A stretch of DNA of 64,000 bases, taken from positions 1 to 64,000 of the forward strand of contig NZ_JAVCAP010000015.1 in assembly GCF_030769565.1 (NCBI RefSeq), written 5' to 3'. Source of the DNA: Methylophilus aquaticus. Lineage in GTDB: Bacteria > Pseudomonadota > Gammaproteobacteria > Burkholderiales > Methylophilaceae. The position numbers and the translations under genes were made by a program. Positions 44,513 through 54,903 of this stretch are shown here, piece by piece (the first letter of the stretch is position 1; each line of letters starts with the position of its first letter). The notes under the pieces were generated by a model. It worked only from the letters and a program-made list of their open reading frames with translations, ran no database searches and had not been told where the DNA came from.

Positions 44513-45400
44513 TTATGCCGCCACGGTCGTCAACGGCGTCACCGTGACACTGACCTTGAGGTGTTGTTTGCCACCACCCAGCACCACCCCGCGCATGGGG
44601 GTCACATCATTAAAATCGCGTCCCCAGGCCACGGTAATATGCTCCTGTTGCACCATACAATTGTTGGTCGGATCAAAGTCAACCCAGCCATTCAGCGGAC
44701 AATAGACCGATACCCAGGCATGCGAGGCATCGGCACCGACCAGACGTGGCTGACCAGCTGGCGGATGGGTAAGTATGTAACCACTCACATAGCGACAAGC
44801 CAGCCCCAGTGAACGCAATGCGCCTATCATCAGATGGGCAAAATCCTGGCATACCCCCCGTTTTCCGCGCAGTACTTCATCGAGCGGTGTTGCCACATCA
44901 GTGGCTTGCGGATCAAACTCAAACTCACGATAAATATGCTGCGTGAGCGCCATGACCGCCTCAAGTAATGGGCGATCCGGGGTAAAAGACTGGCGCGCAA
45001 AAGTGGCCAATGGCTCGCTGCACTTGACCTTGGAGGTGGAATACATAAAACCGGTAGCGTCAAGATGCTGCGTAGCCTGTGTGCGCAGCATCCATCTGAC
45101 CTGCTCCCATGACGGGCCTTGTATCAACGCTGGAAATCTGGGGCGTGCTTGCAGTTCCACCGTAAATCGTGAAATGACCAGCAACGTTTGATGAGGTGCA
45201 AGAATGGTCAGGTAATCATTGCGGTTCCCCAAAAAGTCCAGACGTGAGGATTGCTCGGCTGGCACCGGCTCGCATAGCAGGGTATGCGCGAGACAATGTT
45301 GATACACTGTCTCGCGCGGGAGCATATGTAATAGCTGTTGCGACTGACTGACGGGGCTGTCGTATTGATATTTGGTCTGATGTTCCACTTGATAGCGCAT
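44513..45400 (-). CDS. transglutaminase-like cysteine protease-fold protein
   Basis: 295 residues, the third gene of the transglutaminase/ATP-grasp operon. MRYQVEHQTKYQYDSPVSQS is the N-terminal beta-domain start of this family; catalytic residues appear in RGKRGVCQDFAHLMI (Cys) and DASHAWVSVYCPLNGWVDFDPTNN (His, Asp). These proteins are paired with circularly permuted ATP-grasp genes in many bacteria and are thought to cross-link or cleave a ribosomally independent peptide product. The ATG is chosen because of the family N-terminus; the longer frame overlaps the previous gene. 13 bases separate it from the ATP-grasp stop. Confidence 0.93.
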   Translation of the reverse strand: MRYQVEHQTKYQYDSPVSQSQQLLHMLPRETVYQHCLAHTLLCEPVPAEQSSRLDFLGNRNDYLTILAPHQTLLVISRFTVELQARPRFPALIQGPSWEQVRWMLRTQATQHLDATGFMYSTSKVKCSEPLATFARQSFTPDRPLLEAVMALTQHIYREFEFDPQATDVATPLDEVLRGKRGVCQDFAHLMIGALRSLGLACRYVSGYILTHPPAGQPRLVGADASHAWVSVYCPLNGWVDFDPTNNCMVQQEHITVAWGRDFNDVTPMRGVVLGGGKQHLKVSVTVTPLTTVAA

Positions 45401-45413
45401 GCAGCTGTTCCCT

Positions 45414-47954
45414 CTAATATCCAGATGATGCATGCATACTGGTATAGCTGAAAAAGCGCAAACTCAGGCGGTCTGACAAATGGAGCGTGACGGTATAGGT
45501 TTGATCCAGCCAGGCCGCCAGTGTCATGTTACCCGGCGCAAAGGTCTGATCGGGGTCAAGCGCCATCAGTGACTGCCAGCAATCATTGAGTTCGGTGGCG
45601 ATGCCGCCGGCACTGTCCTGTGCATCCATTTCTTGCAGGTATTTCACCAGGCCTTTAATCTGGAACACAATCGAATTCGGGTTGTGCGCGTCAGTGAGCA
45701 GCAAGTCCAGCACGGGCAACCACTCGGGTTGCGAAGCATATCGCGCACGGTAAGTCACCAGATTATTGGTGACTTGTAACAACCACTCGAGATTGCTGTG
45801 TTGCGGCATTTCCAGCGCACGCGACAATAGCATGCACATAAACTGTAAACGCTCGATGCGTCGGCCCAGCGACATAAAGCGCCAGCCCAGATCACGCGTC
45901 ATCCAGTCCATGGCAAAACCGGTGAGCGTGACGAAATGGTTAATCGCAAGCTCAATCTGCGACATCGCGTCTTGCAGGCTAGGGTGCGGGTGGCGCGTAA
46001 TAAACTGGCGTGAAAGTTGATTCACGGTACGCCAGTGGTCGTTGGAAATACGCTCGCGCAGATTAAAGGCCTGTTGAAACAGTTGCTGCACACTGGTGGC
46101 CAGGCTGCTGGACTGCTGCGCAAATACGGCTTTAATCAGCAGCGGTTCGATTTCGTCATCTGACCATGGCTGCCACAGTACATCCTCGTCCTCCTCGTCG
46201 TCACCAGTGGGCAGCAAGGCAAACCACTGACACAAGCCCTGCATGGTCGGCCACTCACCCGCGCGGGCTTCTGCAGAGTAATCCAGCAAGGTACGGATGG
46301 TAGCCCGCAGCATGATGGCTTTTTGCAGATGGCGCACGCAGTAACGGCCATACCAGAACAGGTTTTCTGCCATACGACTGGACAGATAGGTGTTTTCACG
46401 CACCAGATCCTTGCTGGAAGTGGTTTTGCGCAGCAGGCTGAAAGGGGCCTGACTGTGTGAAGAGAGTACCCAGGTATCTTTGCTGGTCCCCCCTCGCTGC
46501 ATGGTCACGACCCTATCATCTTTACCACTGGCCACACGCGCCAGCCCGCCCGGCATCACCGCATAGCCATTGGGTGTTGCAAATGCATAGACGCGTACAC
46601 TCACCGCCAGCGAACTCAACTGTGGCTGGTGATGGCTGACCAGCACAGGGGCATGCGAAATATCCACGCGCTCCTGCGCAATATAATGGTCGGGCTGGGC
46701 ACGTAATTTGGCGATCAATGTTTCTTTTTGCGTGGCGTTGAGATCTTCCCCAAAAATCGGTGAGGACTGTACTTGTGGATAGGCTGGCTTGATCACCAGA
46801 AAATCCAGATTGGCGATAACATACGCCAGTGCAGTCGGTTCGCCACACCACCAGGTGGCCACCGATGGCATGCGCAAGTCTTCACCCAGCAAGGATTGAC
46901 AGAGGCCGGGTAGAAAACCCAATAGCGCGCCAGACTGCAACAAATTGGCGCCCAGCGCATTGGCAATCAGCACATGGCCGCATCGCGCCACTTCAGTCAG
47001 CCCTGCCACCCCCAGCAGGGATTCGGCATTGAGTTCCAGCGGATCACAGTAGTCATCATCAATCCGGCGCACAATGGCATGCACCGGTTGCAAGCCCGCA
47101 ATAGTTTTCAGCCAGACCACGCCATTGCGCACCGTGAGGTCACTGCCCTGCACCAGCGGATAGCCGAGATAGCCCGCCAGAAAAGATTGCTCATGATAGG
47201 TTTCGTTATACGGCCCTGGCGTCAGGATAACCACCAGTGGTGGCTCACCCGCGCCCAGCGGCGTAATGCCGGGCACAGCCGCAGCCTGCCGTGCAGCCAC
47301 ACGATGCCCCCAGTGCGCCAGACTGTCGCGCATGCTGGCAAAAAACCCGCTCAGGCGTTCAATATTGAGGTCGCGGAACAGCTCGGGAAATGCGCTGGAA
47401 ATAATGGTACGGTTTTCAAGCGCATACCCTGCGCCAGTCGGTGCCTGCGTGCGGTCTGACACCACCCACCATTGCCCATTCGGCGCACGGGCAATATCGA
47501 CGGCATAACTGTGCAGCGCGACATCGTCATCATGCGACATGCCCACGCAAGGCGTTAAAAATCCGTTATGGCCGTAAATCAGGCCAGGAGGCAACTGGCC
47601 GCTGCTCAGCAGTTGTTGCGGACCATAGATATCCAGCAAAATCTGGTTGAGTAAAGTCGCGCGCTGGGCCACTGAAGCAGCAATATGTTGCCACTCTTCT
47701 TGCGGAATGATCAGCGGCAACACATCCAGATCCCACGGGCGTTGTACGCCATGCGTATCGGCATAGACATTGTAAGTCACGCCATTGTCACGGATTTGGC
47801 GTTGCACCGCCTCGATACGCTTGCGCATCACTGCGGGCTCTTCATGCTGTAACTGCTCAATCATCGCCTGCCAGTGCGGACGTGACGAACCTGCGCTATC
47901 CAACAATTCGTTGTAGCGATCAGAAAAATAAAGTTGATTGAGCACAGGCTGCAT
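45414..47954 (-). CDS. circularly permuted ATP-grasp / alpha-E fusion protein
   Basis: 846 residues. The first about 490 are a circularly permuted ATP-grasp type 2 (DUF404/DUF407) domain: HGVQRPWDLDVLPLIIP, LIYGHNGFLTPC, VILTPGPYNETYHEQSFLAGYLGYPLVQGSDL, VWLKTIAGLQPVHAIVRRIDDDYCDPLEL and MPGGLARVASG. From about 535 the alpha-E (DUF403) domain follows: YLSSRMAENLFWYGRYCVRHL and RFMSLGRRIERLQFM. Often these are two adjacent genes; here they are fused. ATP-grasp enzymes ligate an amine to a carboxylate, so a peptide-bond-forming role is expected, with alpha-E as its helical partner. Confidence 0.95.
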   Translation of the reverse strand: MQPVLNQLYFSDRYNELLDSAGSSRPHWQAMIEQLQHEEPAVMRKRIEAVQRQIRDNGVTYNVYADTHGVQRPWDLDVLPLIIPQEEWQHIAASVAQRATLLNQILLDIYGPQQLLSSGQLPPGLIYGHNGFLTPCVGMSHDDDVALHSYAVDIARAPNGQWWVVSDRTQAPTGAGYALENRTIISSAFPELFRDLNIERLSGFFASMRDSLAHWGHRVAARQAAAVPGITPLGAGEPPLVVILTPGPYNETYHEQSFLAGYLGYPLVQGSDLTVRNGVVWLKTIAGLQPVHAIVRRIDDDYCDPLELNAESLLGVAGLTEVARCGHVLIANALGANLLQSGALLGFLPGLCQSLLGEDLRMPSVATWWCGEPTALAYVIANLDFLVIKPAYPQVQSSPIFGEDLNATQKETLIAKLRAQPDHYIAQERVDISHAPVLVSHHQPQLSSLAVSVRVYAFATPNGYAVMPGGLARVASGKDDRVVTMQRGGTSKDTWVLSSHSQAPFSLLRKTTSSKDLVRENTYLSSRMAENLFWYGRYCVRHLQKAIMLRATIRTLLDYSAEARAGEWPTMQGLCQWFALLPTGDDEEDEDVLWQPWSDDEIEPLLIKAVFAQQSSSLATSVQQLFQQAFNLRERISNDHWRTVNQLSRQFITRHPHPSLQDAMSQIELAINHFVTLTGFAMDWMTRDLGWRFMSLGRRIERLQFMCMLLSRALEMPQHSNLEWLLQVTNNLVTYRARYASQPEWLPVLDLLLTDAHNPNSIVFQIKGLVKYLQEMDAQDSAGGIATELNDCWQSLMALDPDQTFAPGNMTLAAWLDQTYTVTLHLSDRLSLRFFSYTSMHASSGY

Positions 47955-47966
47955 ACCTATGCTAGT

Positions 47967-50900
47967 TTAAATGGCTTGCCAGCGCAGGTCTAGGGTCAAT
48001 GGAAAACGCGGATTGGCAACCTCCGGTTTAACCTCGACTTTGCCTGGCGTATGCCCGTGCGCCCAAAAGCGGGTAAAGCGTCTGGCCTCGGCCTCATTGG
48101 CGTTGATCGGAAACGTGTTGTAATTACGTCCGCCGGGATGCGACACATGGTAAGTGCAGCCGCCCAGCGATTTTTGGCTCCAGCTATCCACCAGATCAAA
48201 CACCAGTGGCGCTTGCACCGGAATGGTAGGATGCAAGGCAGACCAGGGGCTCCAGGCGCGGAAGCGGACGCCTGCCACATACTCCCCCGCCTGACCGGTA
48301 GGCTGCAAAGGCAACGGACGGCCATTACAGGTCACCACATGGCGCCCATCGGTAAGGCCACGCACGCGCAATTGCATACGTTCAACCGATGAATCCACAT
48401 AGCGCGCCGTGCCACCGCCAGACATTTCCTCGCCCAGCACATTCCACGGCTCTATCGCCTGCCGCAGCTCCATTTCTATCCCGTGATAAGCGGCCGTGCC
48501 ATAGCGCGGAAAACGAAACTCGACAAAAGGCTCAAACCAGCGTTTTTCAAAGGCATAGCCTGCCTCGCGCAAATCGTCCACCACGTCGGCAATGTCTTGC
48601 GCCACAAAATGTGGCAGCATCCAGCGGTCGTGCAACTCGGTGCCCCAATGCACCAGTTTTCCGGTGTAGGGCGTTTTCCAGAAACGCGCCACCAGCGCAC
48701 GTAACAGCAGGCTTTGTAGCAAACTCATGCGCGCATGCGGCGGCATTTCAAAAGCACGAAACTCCACCAGCCCCAGCCTGCCGGTCGGACCATCCGGCGA
48801 ATACAGCTTGTCAATCGAAAACTCGGAACGGTGGGTATTGCCGGTCAAATCGACCAGCAAATTACGCAACAACCTGTCCACCAGCCACGGCTGCGCACTC
48901 TCCTCGCCAGAAGGCAAGGCTTTTTCCATTTGCTGAAAGGCAATCGCCAGCTCATATAAGTTGTCATCGCGCGCTTCGTCCACCCGCGGTGCCTGACTGG
49001 TGGGCCCGATAAATGTCCCCGAAAACAGGTAAGAGAGCGCAGGATGGTTTTGCCAGTAGGTAATCAGGCTGCGCAGCACATCGGGGCGACGCAACATCGG
49101 GCTGTCGGCGGCCGTGGCCCCGCCCAGTGTGACATGGTTGCCACCGCCGGTGCCGGTATGTCGTCCATCCAGCATGAACTTCTCAGTGCCTAGTCGACAC
49201 AAGCGCGCCTCTTCGTACAACACGCTAACGTTCCCCACCAACTCCTTCCAGGTATTGGCCGGGTGAATATTCACCTCGATCACGCCGGGATCCGGCGTCA
49301 CACTCAGCAGCTTCAGGCGACTGTCGCGAGGCGGTGTGTAACCCTCTAGCCGCAATTTGAGATTTAAATCGCTGGCGGTTTGTTCGATGGCATTGAGTAA
49401 ATCCAGATAGTCTTCGAGACGGGTGACAGGTGGCATAAAGACATGCAAACGGCCCTCGCGCACCTGCACGCACAATGCGGTGTGCACCACTTCACGCGCA
49501 AGCGGTTGTGTGGTTTTGTGCTTGCTGCGCACCGCGGGGGTATTGGCGGCCTTTAGCGGTGCCTGCTGTTCGAAAGGGTCCACTGGAAAAGCAGGTTCAA
49601 CATCCTCAGGCAATTGCCATGGCAATGAAGCCAGCGGCAAACGCAACCCCATTGGAGAATCGCCGCCTAACAGGTATAAATGCTCACGCCGTAACGGCCA
49701 CTTGCTGGTCAGCCACTCGCCGGCAGGTTTTTCTTCATCTGGCTTGAGGGGCATCACAAACCCCACCACGGCCTCCAGCCCGCTATTGAGCACATTGGCC
49801 AAGCGCTTGCGCTCTGTGCTGTCTTTTAAATTGACCTTGAGCGGGTCGATATTTTCTGGCAACTGCTGCTCTTGTTGCACCAGTGTCATGACATCTTCAT
49901 AGGCAGCAATCACGCAGGCTTTGGGAAAGCCCAGCAGATCGGCCAGATGCATGACAAACCGTTCCGCCTCGGCTACGCCGTATCCTTCAGATTTTCCATC
50001 AGGCGAGAACAGACTGGCATCGTGCCAGACAGGCAGACCATCCGGCCGCCAGTACATATTAATGGCCCAGCGCGGCAGCGGTTCACCCGGATACCATTTC
50101 CCCTGTCCATAATGCACAAAACCATTGTCGGCAAAATCAGACTTCAGGCGCAGGGCCAACTCCCCCGCCAGTTGTCGCTTGTGCTCACCCAGGGCTTCGG
50201 TGTTCCATTGCGCCCCTTCCATATCATCAATTGAGACAAAGGTCGGCTCGCCACCTTGCGTCAACCGCACATCGTGTGTGTGCAAGTCCACATCCACTTG
50301 ATCACCCAAGCGGAGAATCGCCTGCCAATCTTCTTCGCTGTAAGGTTTGGTGACACGAGGGTCTTCGTGTATCCGCGTCACGGCCATTTCATGCGTGAAC
50401 TCGACTTCAGCGATATCGGTAAAGCCGGTCACCGGCGCTGCCGAAGAGGGAATGGCAGTACAGGCCAGTGGAATATGGCCTTCTCCGGCCAGCAGGCCGG
50501 AAGTCGGATCCATCCCGACCCAACCGGCACCGGGAATATAGACTTCGGTCCAGGCATGCAAATCTGTAAAATCAATGTCAGTGCCACTGGGGCCATCCAG
50601 CGCGGCCACATCGGCCTTGAGCTGAATCAGGTAACCGGACACAAAGCGGGCTGCCAGACCCAGATGACGCATGATTTGTACCAGCAACCAGGCCGAATCA
50701 CGACAAGAGCCTGTGCGTTTTTGCAGGGTTTCTTCGGCGGTTTGAATGCCGGGCTCCATGCGCACCAGATAGCCGATATCTGCCTGCAAGCGCTGGTTAA
50801 CCGCGACCAGAAAATCCACAATCCCCGCTTCAGGCTTGACCAGCGCCTCGCGCATGCTGACCATCCATGCGGCCAGCAAAGGTCCTGCAGGCTCTGCCTG

Positions 50901-51254
50901 CAAATAAGCGGTCAGCTCAAAAGCCTGCTGCTCGGTATATTGAAACGGATAGTACTCGGCAGATTTTTCCACAAAAAAATCAAACGGATTAATCACCGTC
51001 ATGTCTGCCACCAAATCGACCGTGAACTCCAGCTCACGCACCATTTCGGGGAATACATAGCGGGCAATATAGTTGCCGTAAGGGTCTTGCTGCCAATTGA
51101 TAAAGTGCTTGTCTGGCTTGACGGATAAGGAGTAGGACAAAATCGGCGTACGCGCATGCGCAGCAGGTTTCAGGCGGACTTCATGCGGCGAGAGTTTAAC
51201 CAGACGGTCAAATTGATAACGGGTGCGATGATGCAAAGCAACACGAATAGCCAC
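47967..51254 (-). CDS. DUF2126 / transglutaminase-domain protein
   Basis: 1095 residues. The N-terminal half-domain is the bacterial transglutaminase (RVALHHRTRYQFDRLVKLSPHEVRL, catalytic Cys in LQKRTGSCRDSAWLLVQIMRH near residue 183, His in FTDLHAWTEVYIPGAGW near 231). The remainder is DUF2126: LTQGGEPTFVSIDD, GQGKWYPGEPLPRWA, DGRHTGTGGGNHVTLGG and ARLGLVEFRAFEMPPHARM-type TGRLGLVEFRAF. This long form typically leads the ATP-grasp operon. It is first of the three genes here, with 12 bases to the next. No secretion signal, so the system acts in the cytosol. Confidence 0.95.
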   Translation of the reverse strand: MAIRVALHHRTRYQFDRLVKLSPHEVRLKPAAHARTPILSYSLSVKPDKHFINWQQDPYGNYIARYVFPEMVRELEFTVDLVADMTVINPFDFFVEKSAEYYPFQYTEQQAFELTAYLQAEPAGPLLAAWMVSMREALVKPEAGIVDFLVAVNQRLQADIGYLVRMEPGIQTAEETLQKRTGSCRDSAWLLVQIMRHLGLAARFVSGYLIQLKADVAALDGPSGTDIDFTDLHAWTEVYIPGAGWVGMDPTSGLLAGEGHIPLACTAIPSSAAPVTGFTDIAEVEFTHEMAVTRIHEDPRVTKPYSEEDWQAILRLGDQVDVDLHTHDVRLTQGGEPTFVSIDDMEGAQWNTEALGEHKRQLAGELALRLKSDFADNGFVHYGQGKWYPGEPLPRWAINMYWRPDGLPVWHDASLFSPDGKSEGYGVAEAERFVMHLADLLGFPKACVIAAYEDVMTLVQQEQQLPENIDPLKVNLKDSTERKRLANVLNSGLEAVVGFVMPLKPDEEKPAGEWLTSKWPLRREHLYLLGGDSPMGLRLPLASLPWQLPEDVEPAFPVDPFEQQAPLKAANTPAVRSKHKTTQPLAREVVHTALCVQVREGRLHVFMPPVTRLEDYLDLLNAIEQTASDLNLKLRLEGYTPPRDSRLKLLSVTPDPGVIEVNIHPANTWKELVGNVSVLYEEARLCRLGTEKFMLDGRHTGTGGGNHVTLGGATAADSPMLRRPDVLRSLITYWQNHPALSYLFSGTFIGPTSQAPRVDEARDDNLYELAIAFQQMEKALPSGEESAQPWLVDRLLRNLLVDLTGNTHRSEFSIDKLYSPDGPTGRLGLVEFRAFEMPPHARMSLLQSLLLRALVARFWKTPYTGKLVHWGTELHDRWMLPHFVAQDIADVVDDLREAGYAFEKRWFEPFVEFRFPRYGTAAYHGIEMELRQAIEPWNVLGEEMSGGGTARYVDSSVERMQLRVRGLTDGRHVVTCNGRPLPLQPTGQAGEYVAGVRFRAWSPWSALHPTIPVQAPLVFDLVDSWSQKSLGGCTYHVSHPGGRNYNTFPINANEAEARRFTRFWAHGHTPGKVEVKPEVANPRFPLTLDLRWQAI

Positions 51255-51453
51255 TACAACTCCTTGGTAAATTTATTGTTATAGTGACTGGGGATGCAGG
51301 AAATATGCCAATGCACTGGCTGGCCTGCAAATAAAACGTATATTCAGCAAGACGGTATTGCCCTGCCAAACATCGCTCGGCACAAACTTATATGCCGCGC
51401 GTTAACAATGCGTCGAGTTAATCATGGACCAAGAATAACACATCGCGTACACA

Positions 51454-51672
51454 CTAGCTTTCCGGGTTGATCTCATCTTGCGTGGCCTGCAGCGCTTTGA
51501 CAAACTCGCCAATCTCCCACTCACAGCCGCCACACCCGGAAAGCGCCCCCGAATACCGCGAAATGGCTTCAATATTTTTGCCCTGCATGACCAGGTCATA
51601 AATCATGCCGCGGGTGGTGCCGCTGCATGTGCACATCACCTCGTCAATCACAGCCTCTTCTGGATTATTCAT
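51454..51672 (-). CDS. bfd: Bfd-like (2Fe-2S)-binding protein
   Basis: 72 residues. It has the Bfd ligand pattern VMCTCSGTTRGMIYDLV (Cys-x-Cys) and, about 30 residues on, SGCGGCEWEIGEFV (Cys-x2-Cys), which hold a 2Fe-2S cluster. In Pseudomonas Bfd mobilises iron from bacterioferritin. Here no bacterioferritin gene is near and the N-terminus is slightly longer. It is between valS and the transglutaminase operon on the same strand. It could also be the small cluster domain of a redox chain. Confidence 0.87.
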   Translation of the reverse strand: MNNPEEAVIDEVMCTCSGTTRGMIYDLVMQGKNIEAISRYSGALSGCGGCEWEIGEFVKALQATQDEINPES

Positions 51673-51703
51673 ATCGGTCTCGGAAACTGGAAATCATGCA
51701 AAA

Positions 51704-51730
51704 CGGCATACCCCCATATGGCGTATGCCG
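51704..51730. repeat. small hairpin between valS and bfd
   Basis: cggcatac (51704-51711) pairs with gtatgccg (51723-51730) around an eleven-base loop, and the theme atatgccgc recurs at about 51769 and 51390. No T-run on either strand. It may reduce read-through from valS into bfd. Confidence 0.35.
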
Positions 51731-51792
51731 CATATAAGGAAGTTCTCGGATGTATGCGGCCAGCGCAACATATGCCGCGCAGCATGACACCC

Positions 51793-54777
51793 TTATTTCA
51801 ATTTGCCCAACTGCGCCTGCAGTTTTTCCAGATTGGCGCTGAACTCGGCGAGACGGGCTTTTTCCTGCTCAACCACGGCGGCCGGGGCACGGGCGACAAA
51901 GCTTTCATTGCCCAATTTGCCATTGGCCTTGGTAATTTCACCTTGCATTCGGGCGATTTCCTTGCCCAGGCGCTCTTTTTCAGCCGCCACATCAATCTCG
52001 ACTTTGAGCATGAGTTTGAAGTCACCCGCCAGCATCACGGGCGCATCGGCCTCTGGTAGTTCGCCCACAATCTCGACGCTTTCCAGCTTGACCAGTGACT
52101 TCAGGTAAGGCGCATACGCCGCCAGTTGCGCGGCATCGCCAGCAGCAATCAGCGGCACTTTGGCCGCAGGTGAAATGCCCATCTCGCCACGCAGGCTACG
52201 GCAGGCTTCCACTGCATTTTTCAGTGTGGCGACCCATGCTTCAGCCTGCTCATCGATTTTTTCCAGATCGGCTTGGGGGTAGGCCTGCAACATGATGCTT
52301 TCGGTGCCGCGCGACTTGTCTTTCAGTTCGGTCATCGGGGCGATGGTTTGCCAGATTTCTTCGGTAATAAACGGAATGATCGGATGCGCCAAACGCAAAA
52401 TGGTTTCGAGTACGCGCAGCAGTGTACGGCGCGTCGCACGTTGCTCAGCCTCACTGCCGCCCTGGATTTGTACCTTGGCGATTTCCAGGTACCAGTCGCA
52501 ATACTGGTCCCAGACAAACTCATAGATGGCCTTGGCGGCCAAGTCAAAGCGGTAATCGTTAAATGCACGTTCGACTTCGGCTTCGGTGCGTTGCAGCAGG
52601 CTGACGATCCAGCGGTCTGCCTGGCTGAATTTACGGCCACCAGCCTCGCAACTCTCGGCGCCAAAACCGTTATCCTGGGGCGTTCCATCCTCTTTCTGGG
52701 TGTTCATCAACACAAAGCGCGTGGCGTTCCACAGTTTGTTGCAGAAGTTTCGGTAGCCATCACAGCGTTGCAAATCAAATTTGATATCCCGGCCGGGGCT
52801 GGCCAGTGCGGCAAAAGTAAAGCGCAATGCATCCGTGCCATACGCAGCAATGCCTTCGGGGAATTCCTTGCGCGTGCGCTTCTCGATTTTTTCCGCATCT
52901 TTGGGGTTCATCAGGCCCGTGGTGCGTTTTTTGATTAAATCATCCAAGCCAATACCGTCAATCAGGTCTATCGGGTCCAGCACATTGCCCTTGGACTTGG
53001 ACATTTTCTGGCCTTCGGCATCACGGATCAGGCCATGCACATACACATGCTTGAACGGGATTTTGCCGGTCAGATGCTTGGTCATCATCACCATACGTGC
53101 GACCCAGAAGAAGATGATGTCAAAGCCGGTAACAAGCACGCTGGAAGGCAAATATTGTTGCAAGGCCTGATTCTGCGCGTCGATGGCGTTATCACCAGTC
53201 CAGTCCAGCGTCGAGAACGGCCACAGGGCGGAGGAATACCAGGTATCCAGTACATCATTGTCACGCATCAAGTTGCCGCTGTATCCATCTTTGGCGGCCA
53301 TGGCTTTCGCTTCGGCTTCATCATGCGCCACATACACCTGACCACTGTCACCATACCAGGCCGGGATTTGATGACCCCACCACAACTGGCGTGAAATACA
53401 CCAGTCTTGAATATTGTTGAGCCACTGGTTGTAAGTATTGACCCAGTTTTCTGGGTAAAACCTAATTTGACCATCAGCCACCACTTCCAGTGCTTTTTCG
53501 GTAATGCTCTTGCCATCTATACCCGGTTTGCTCATGGCAACAAACCATTGGTCGGTGAGCATGGGTTCAATCACCACGCCAGTACGGTCGCCACGTGGCA
53601 CTTTGAGTTTGTGTTTTTCGATTTTGACTAAATAACCTTGGGCTTCTAAATCGGCAACGATTTGCTTGCGAGCATCAAAACGGTCTAATCCTCTATATTT
53701 CGTTGGAATTAAATTTACCGTTCTTTCACCCATTATAGGTCTTGGATTTGCCTTAATACCATCTTGGTTAGGAGCTATGTTTTTATTATGCTCAACGAAG
53801 TCATCAAATATGTCAGCTTTTACCTTGCCATCCAATGTTAGTATGCTAATTGGCTTTAAGCCATGACGCTGCCCCACCGCATAGTCATTAAAGTCATGCG
53901 CAGGCGTCACTTTCACCACCCCTGTACCAAATTCTTTATCAACATATTCATCTTGGATAATTTGAATTGGTTTATCACATAAAGGTAGCTTTACAAATTT
54001 ACCTACCAAGTGTTTATAGCGCTCATCTTCAGGGTGAATCATTACAGCCACATCACCCAGCATGGTTTCAGGTCGAGTTGTAGCCACGGTTAAATGCGTT
54101 AATCCTTTAACTGTATCTTGCTCCACTAAAGGATAGTTGATATGCCACATAAAGCCATCTTCTTCTTCCTGCACCACTTCGAGGTCAGACACGGCGGTGC
54201 CCAGCTTGACATCCCAGTTGACCAGGCGTTTGCCACGGTAAATCAGGCCTTCGTTGTACAGGCGCACAAAGCTCTCGGTGACCACTTTGTTGAGGCCTGC
54301 GTCCATGGTAAAACGCTCGCGGCTCCAGTCAGGTGAAGTACCCAGACGACGCATTTGTTTGGTGATGCTGCCGCCAGAGTATTCTTTCCATTCCCAGACT
54401 TTTTCGAGGAATTTTTCGCGGCCGAGGTCGTGGCGGGAAATGCCTTGCGCATCGAGCTGGCGCTCGACCACAATCTGCGTAGCAATACCGGCGTGGTCGG
54501 TGCCCGGTTGCCACAGCGTGTTGTCACCACGCATGCGGTGGTAGCGGGTCAGTGCGTCCATAATGGTCTGGTTAAAGCCATGGCCCATATGCAGCGTGCC
54601 GGTGACGTTGGGCGGGGGCAGCAAGATACAGAAGTTGTCCTGCACTTCGGGGTTCATGCCGGCGGCGTAATAGCCTTTGCCCTCCCAGAATGCATACCAC
54701 TGGCTTTCAATGGCTTTGGGGTCAAAGGATTTGGCGAGTTCGCGGGGTGTTTGGGCGTTTTGTGTAGAAGTAGTCAT
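51793..54777 (-). CDS. valS: valyl-tRNA synthetase
   Basis: 994 residues; class I synthetase that charges tRNA-Val and edits mischarged threonine. The catalytic HIGH-type motif is [14 protein letters not shown] near residue 60 and [12 protein letters not shown] near 600. The CP1 editing domain spans roughly residues 200-380, with [25 protein letters not shown] and [15 protein letters not shown]-terminal coiled coil ends the protein. The DNA for the editing domain (about 53,600-54,180) is much AT-richer (about 40 percent GC or below in most 60-base blocks, with one near 28) than the flanks, which are near 55-60 percent, although the protein reads through without a break. Confidence 0.97.
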   Translation of the reverse strand: MTTSTQNAQTPRELAKSFDPKAIESQWYAFWEGKGYYAAGMNPEVQDNFCILLPPPNVTGTLHMGHGFNQTIMDALTRYHRMRGDNTLWQPGTDHAGIATQIVVERQLDAQGISRHDLGREKFLEKVWEWKEYSGGSITKQMRRLGTSPDWSRERFTMDAGLNKVVTESFVRLYNEGLIYRGKRLVNWDVKLGTAVSDLEVVQEEEDGFMWHINYPLVEQDTVKGLTHLTVATTRPETMLGDVAVMIHPEDERYKHLVGKFVKLPLCDKPIQIIQDEYVDKEFGTGVVKVTPAHDFNDYAVGQRHGLKPISILTLDGKVKADIFDDFVEHNKNIAPNQDGIKANPRPIMGERTVNLIPTKYRGLDRFDARKQIVADLEAQGYLVKIEKHKLKVPRGDRTGVVIEPMLTDQWFVAMSKPGIDGKSITEKALEVVADGQIRFYPENWVNTYNQWLNNIQDWCISRQLWWGHQIPAWYGDSGQVYVAHDEAEAKAMAAKDGYSGNLMRDNDVLDTWYSSALWPFSTLDWTGDNAIDAQNQALQQYLPSSVLVTGFDIIFFWVARMVMMTKHLTGKIPFKHVYVHGLIRDAEGQKMSKSKGNVLDPIDLIDGIGLDDLIKKRTTGLMNPKDAEKIEKRTRKEFPEGIAAYGTDALRFTFAALASPGRDIKFDLQRCDGYRNFCNKLWNATRFVLMNTQKEDGTPQDNGFGAESCEAGGRKFSQADRWIVSLLQRTEAEVERAFNDYRFDLAAKAIYEFVWDQYCDWYLEIAKVQIQGGSEAEQRATRRTLLRVLETILRLAHPIIPFITEEIWQTIAPMTELKDKSRGTESIMLQAYPQADLEKIDEQAEAWVATLKNAVEACRSLRGEMGISPAAKVPLIAAGDAAQLAAYAPYLKSLVKLESVEIVGELPEADAPVMLAGDFKLMLKVEIDVAAEKERLGKEIARMQGEITKANGKLGNESFVARAPAAVVEQEKARLAEFSANLEKLQAQLGKLK

Positions 54778-54838
54778 GCGCGGGATTTTACCACAGGCGA
54801 CCGCTTCATCTGGTGCTCACCGGCGTGCTGCGCTAGTC

Positions 54839-54856
54839 CTGTCATATTTAATTCAC
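54839..54856 (+). promoter_or_regulatory. possible PhoB box
   Basis: ctgtcatatttaattcac fits the PhoB direct-repeat pattern: CTGTCAT exact, then a weaker second half (aattcac, four of seven) 11 bases later. It is 48 bases upstream of a phytase-like gene, which makes phosphate control plausible. It is a single site with only one good half. Confidence 0.35.
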
Positions 54857-54903
54857 CGTGAACGATTAATTTAAACAGGATTTTTTCATTCTGGAGCGTT
54901 GAG

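Noticed and set aside
50256-51128. 290-aa frame opposite the DUF2126 gene
   Set aside because: Antisense shadow; the minus-strand protein has the catalytic transglutaminase motifs.
53600-54180. valS break or assembly join
   Set aside because: The base composition shift could signal a misassembly, but the reading frame and the editing-domain motifs are continuous across both edges, so recombination is the better explanation.
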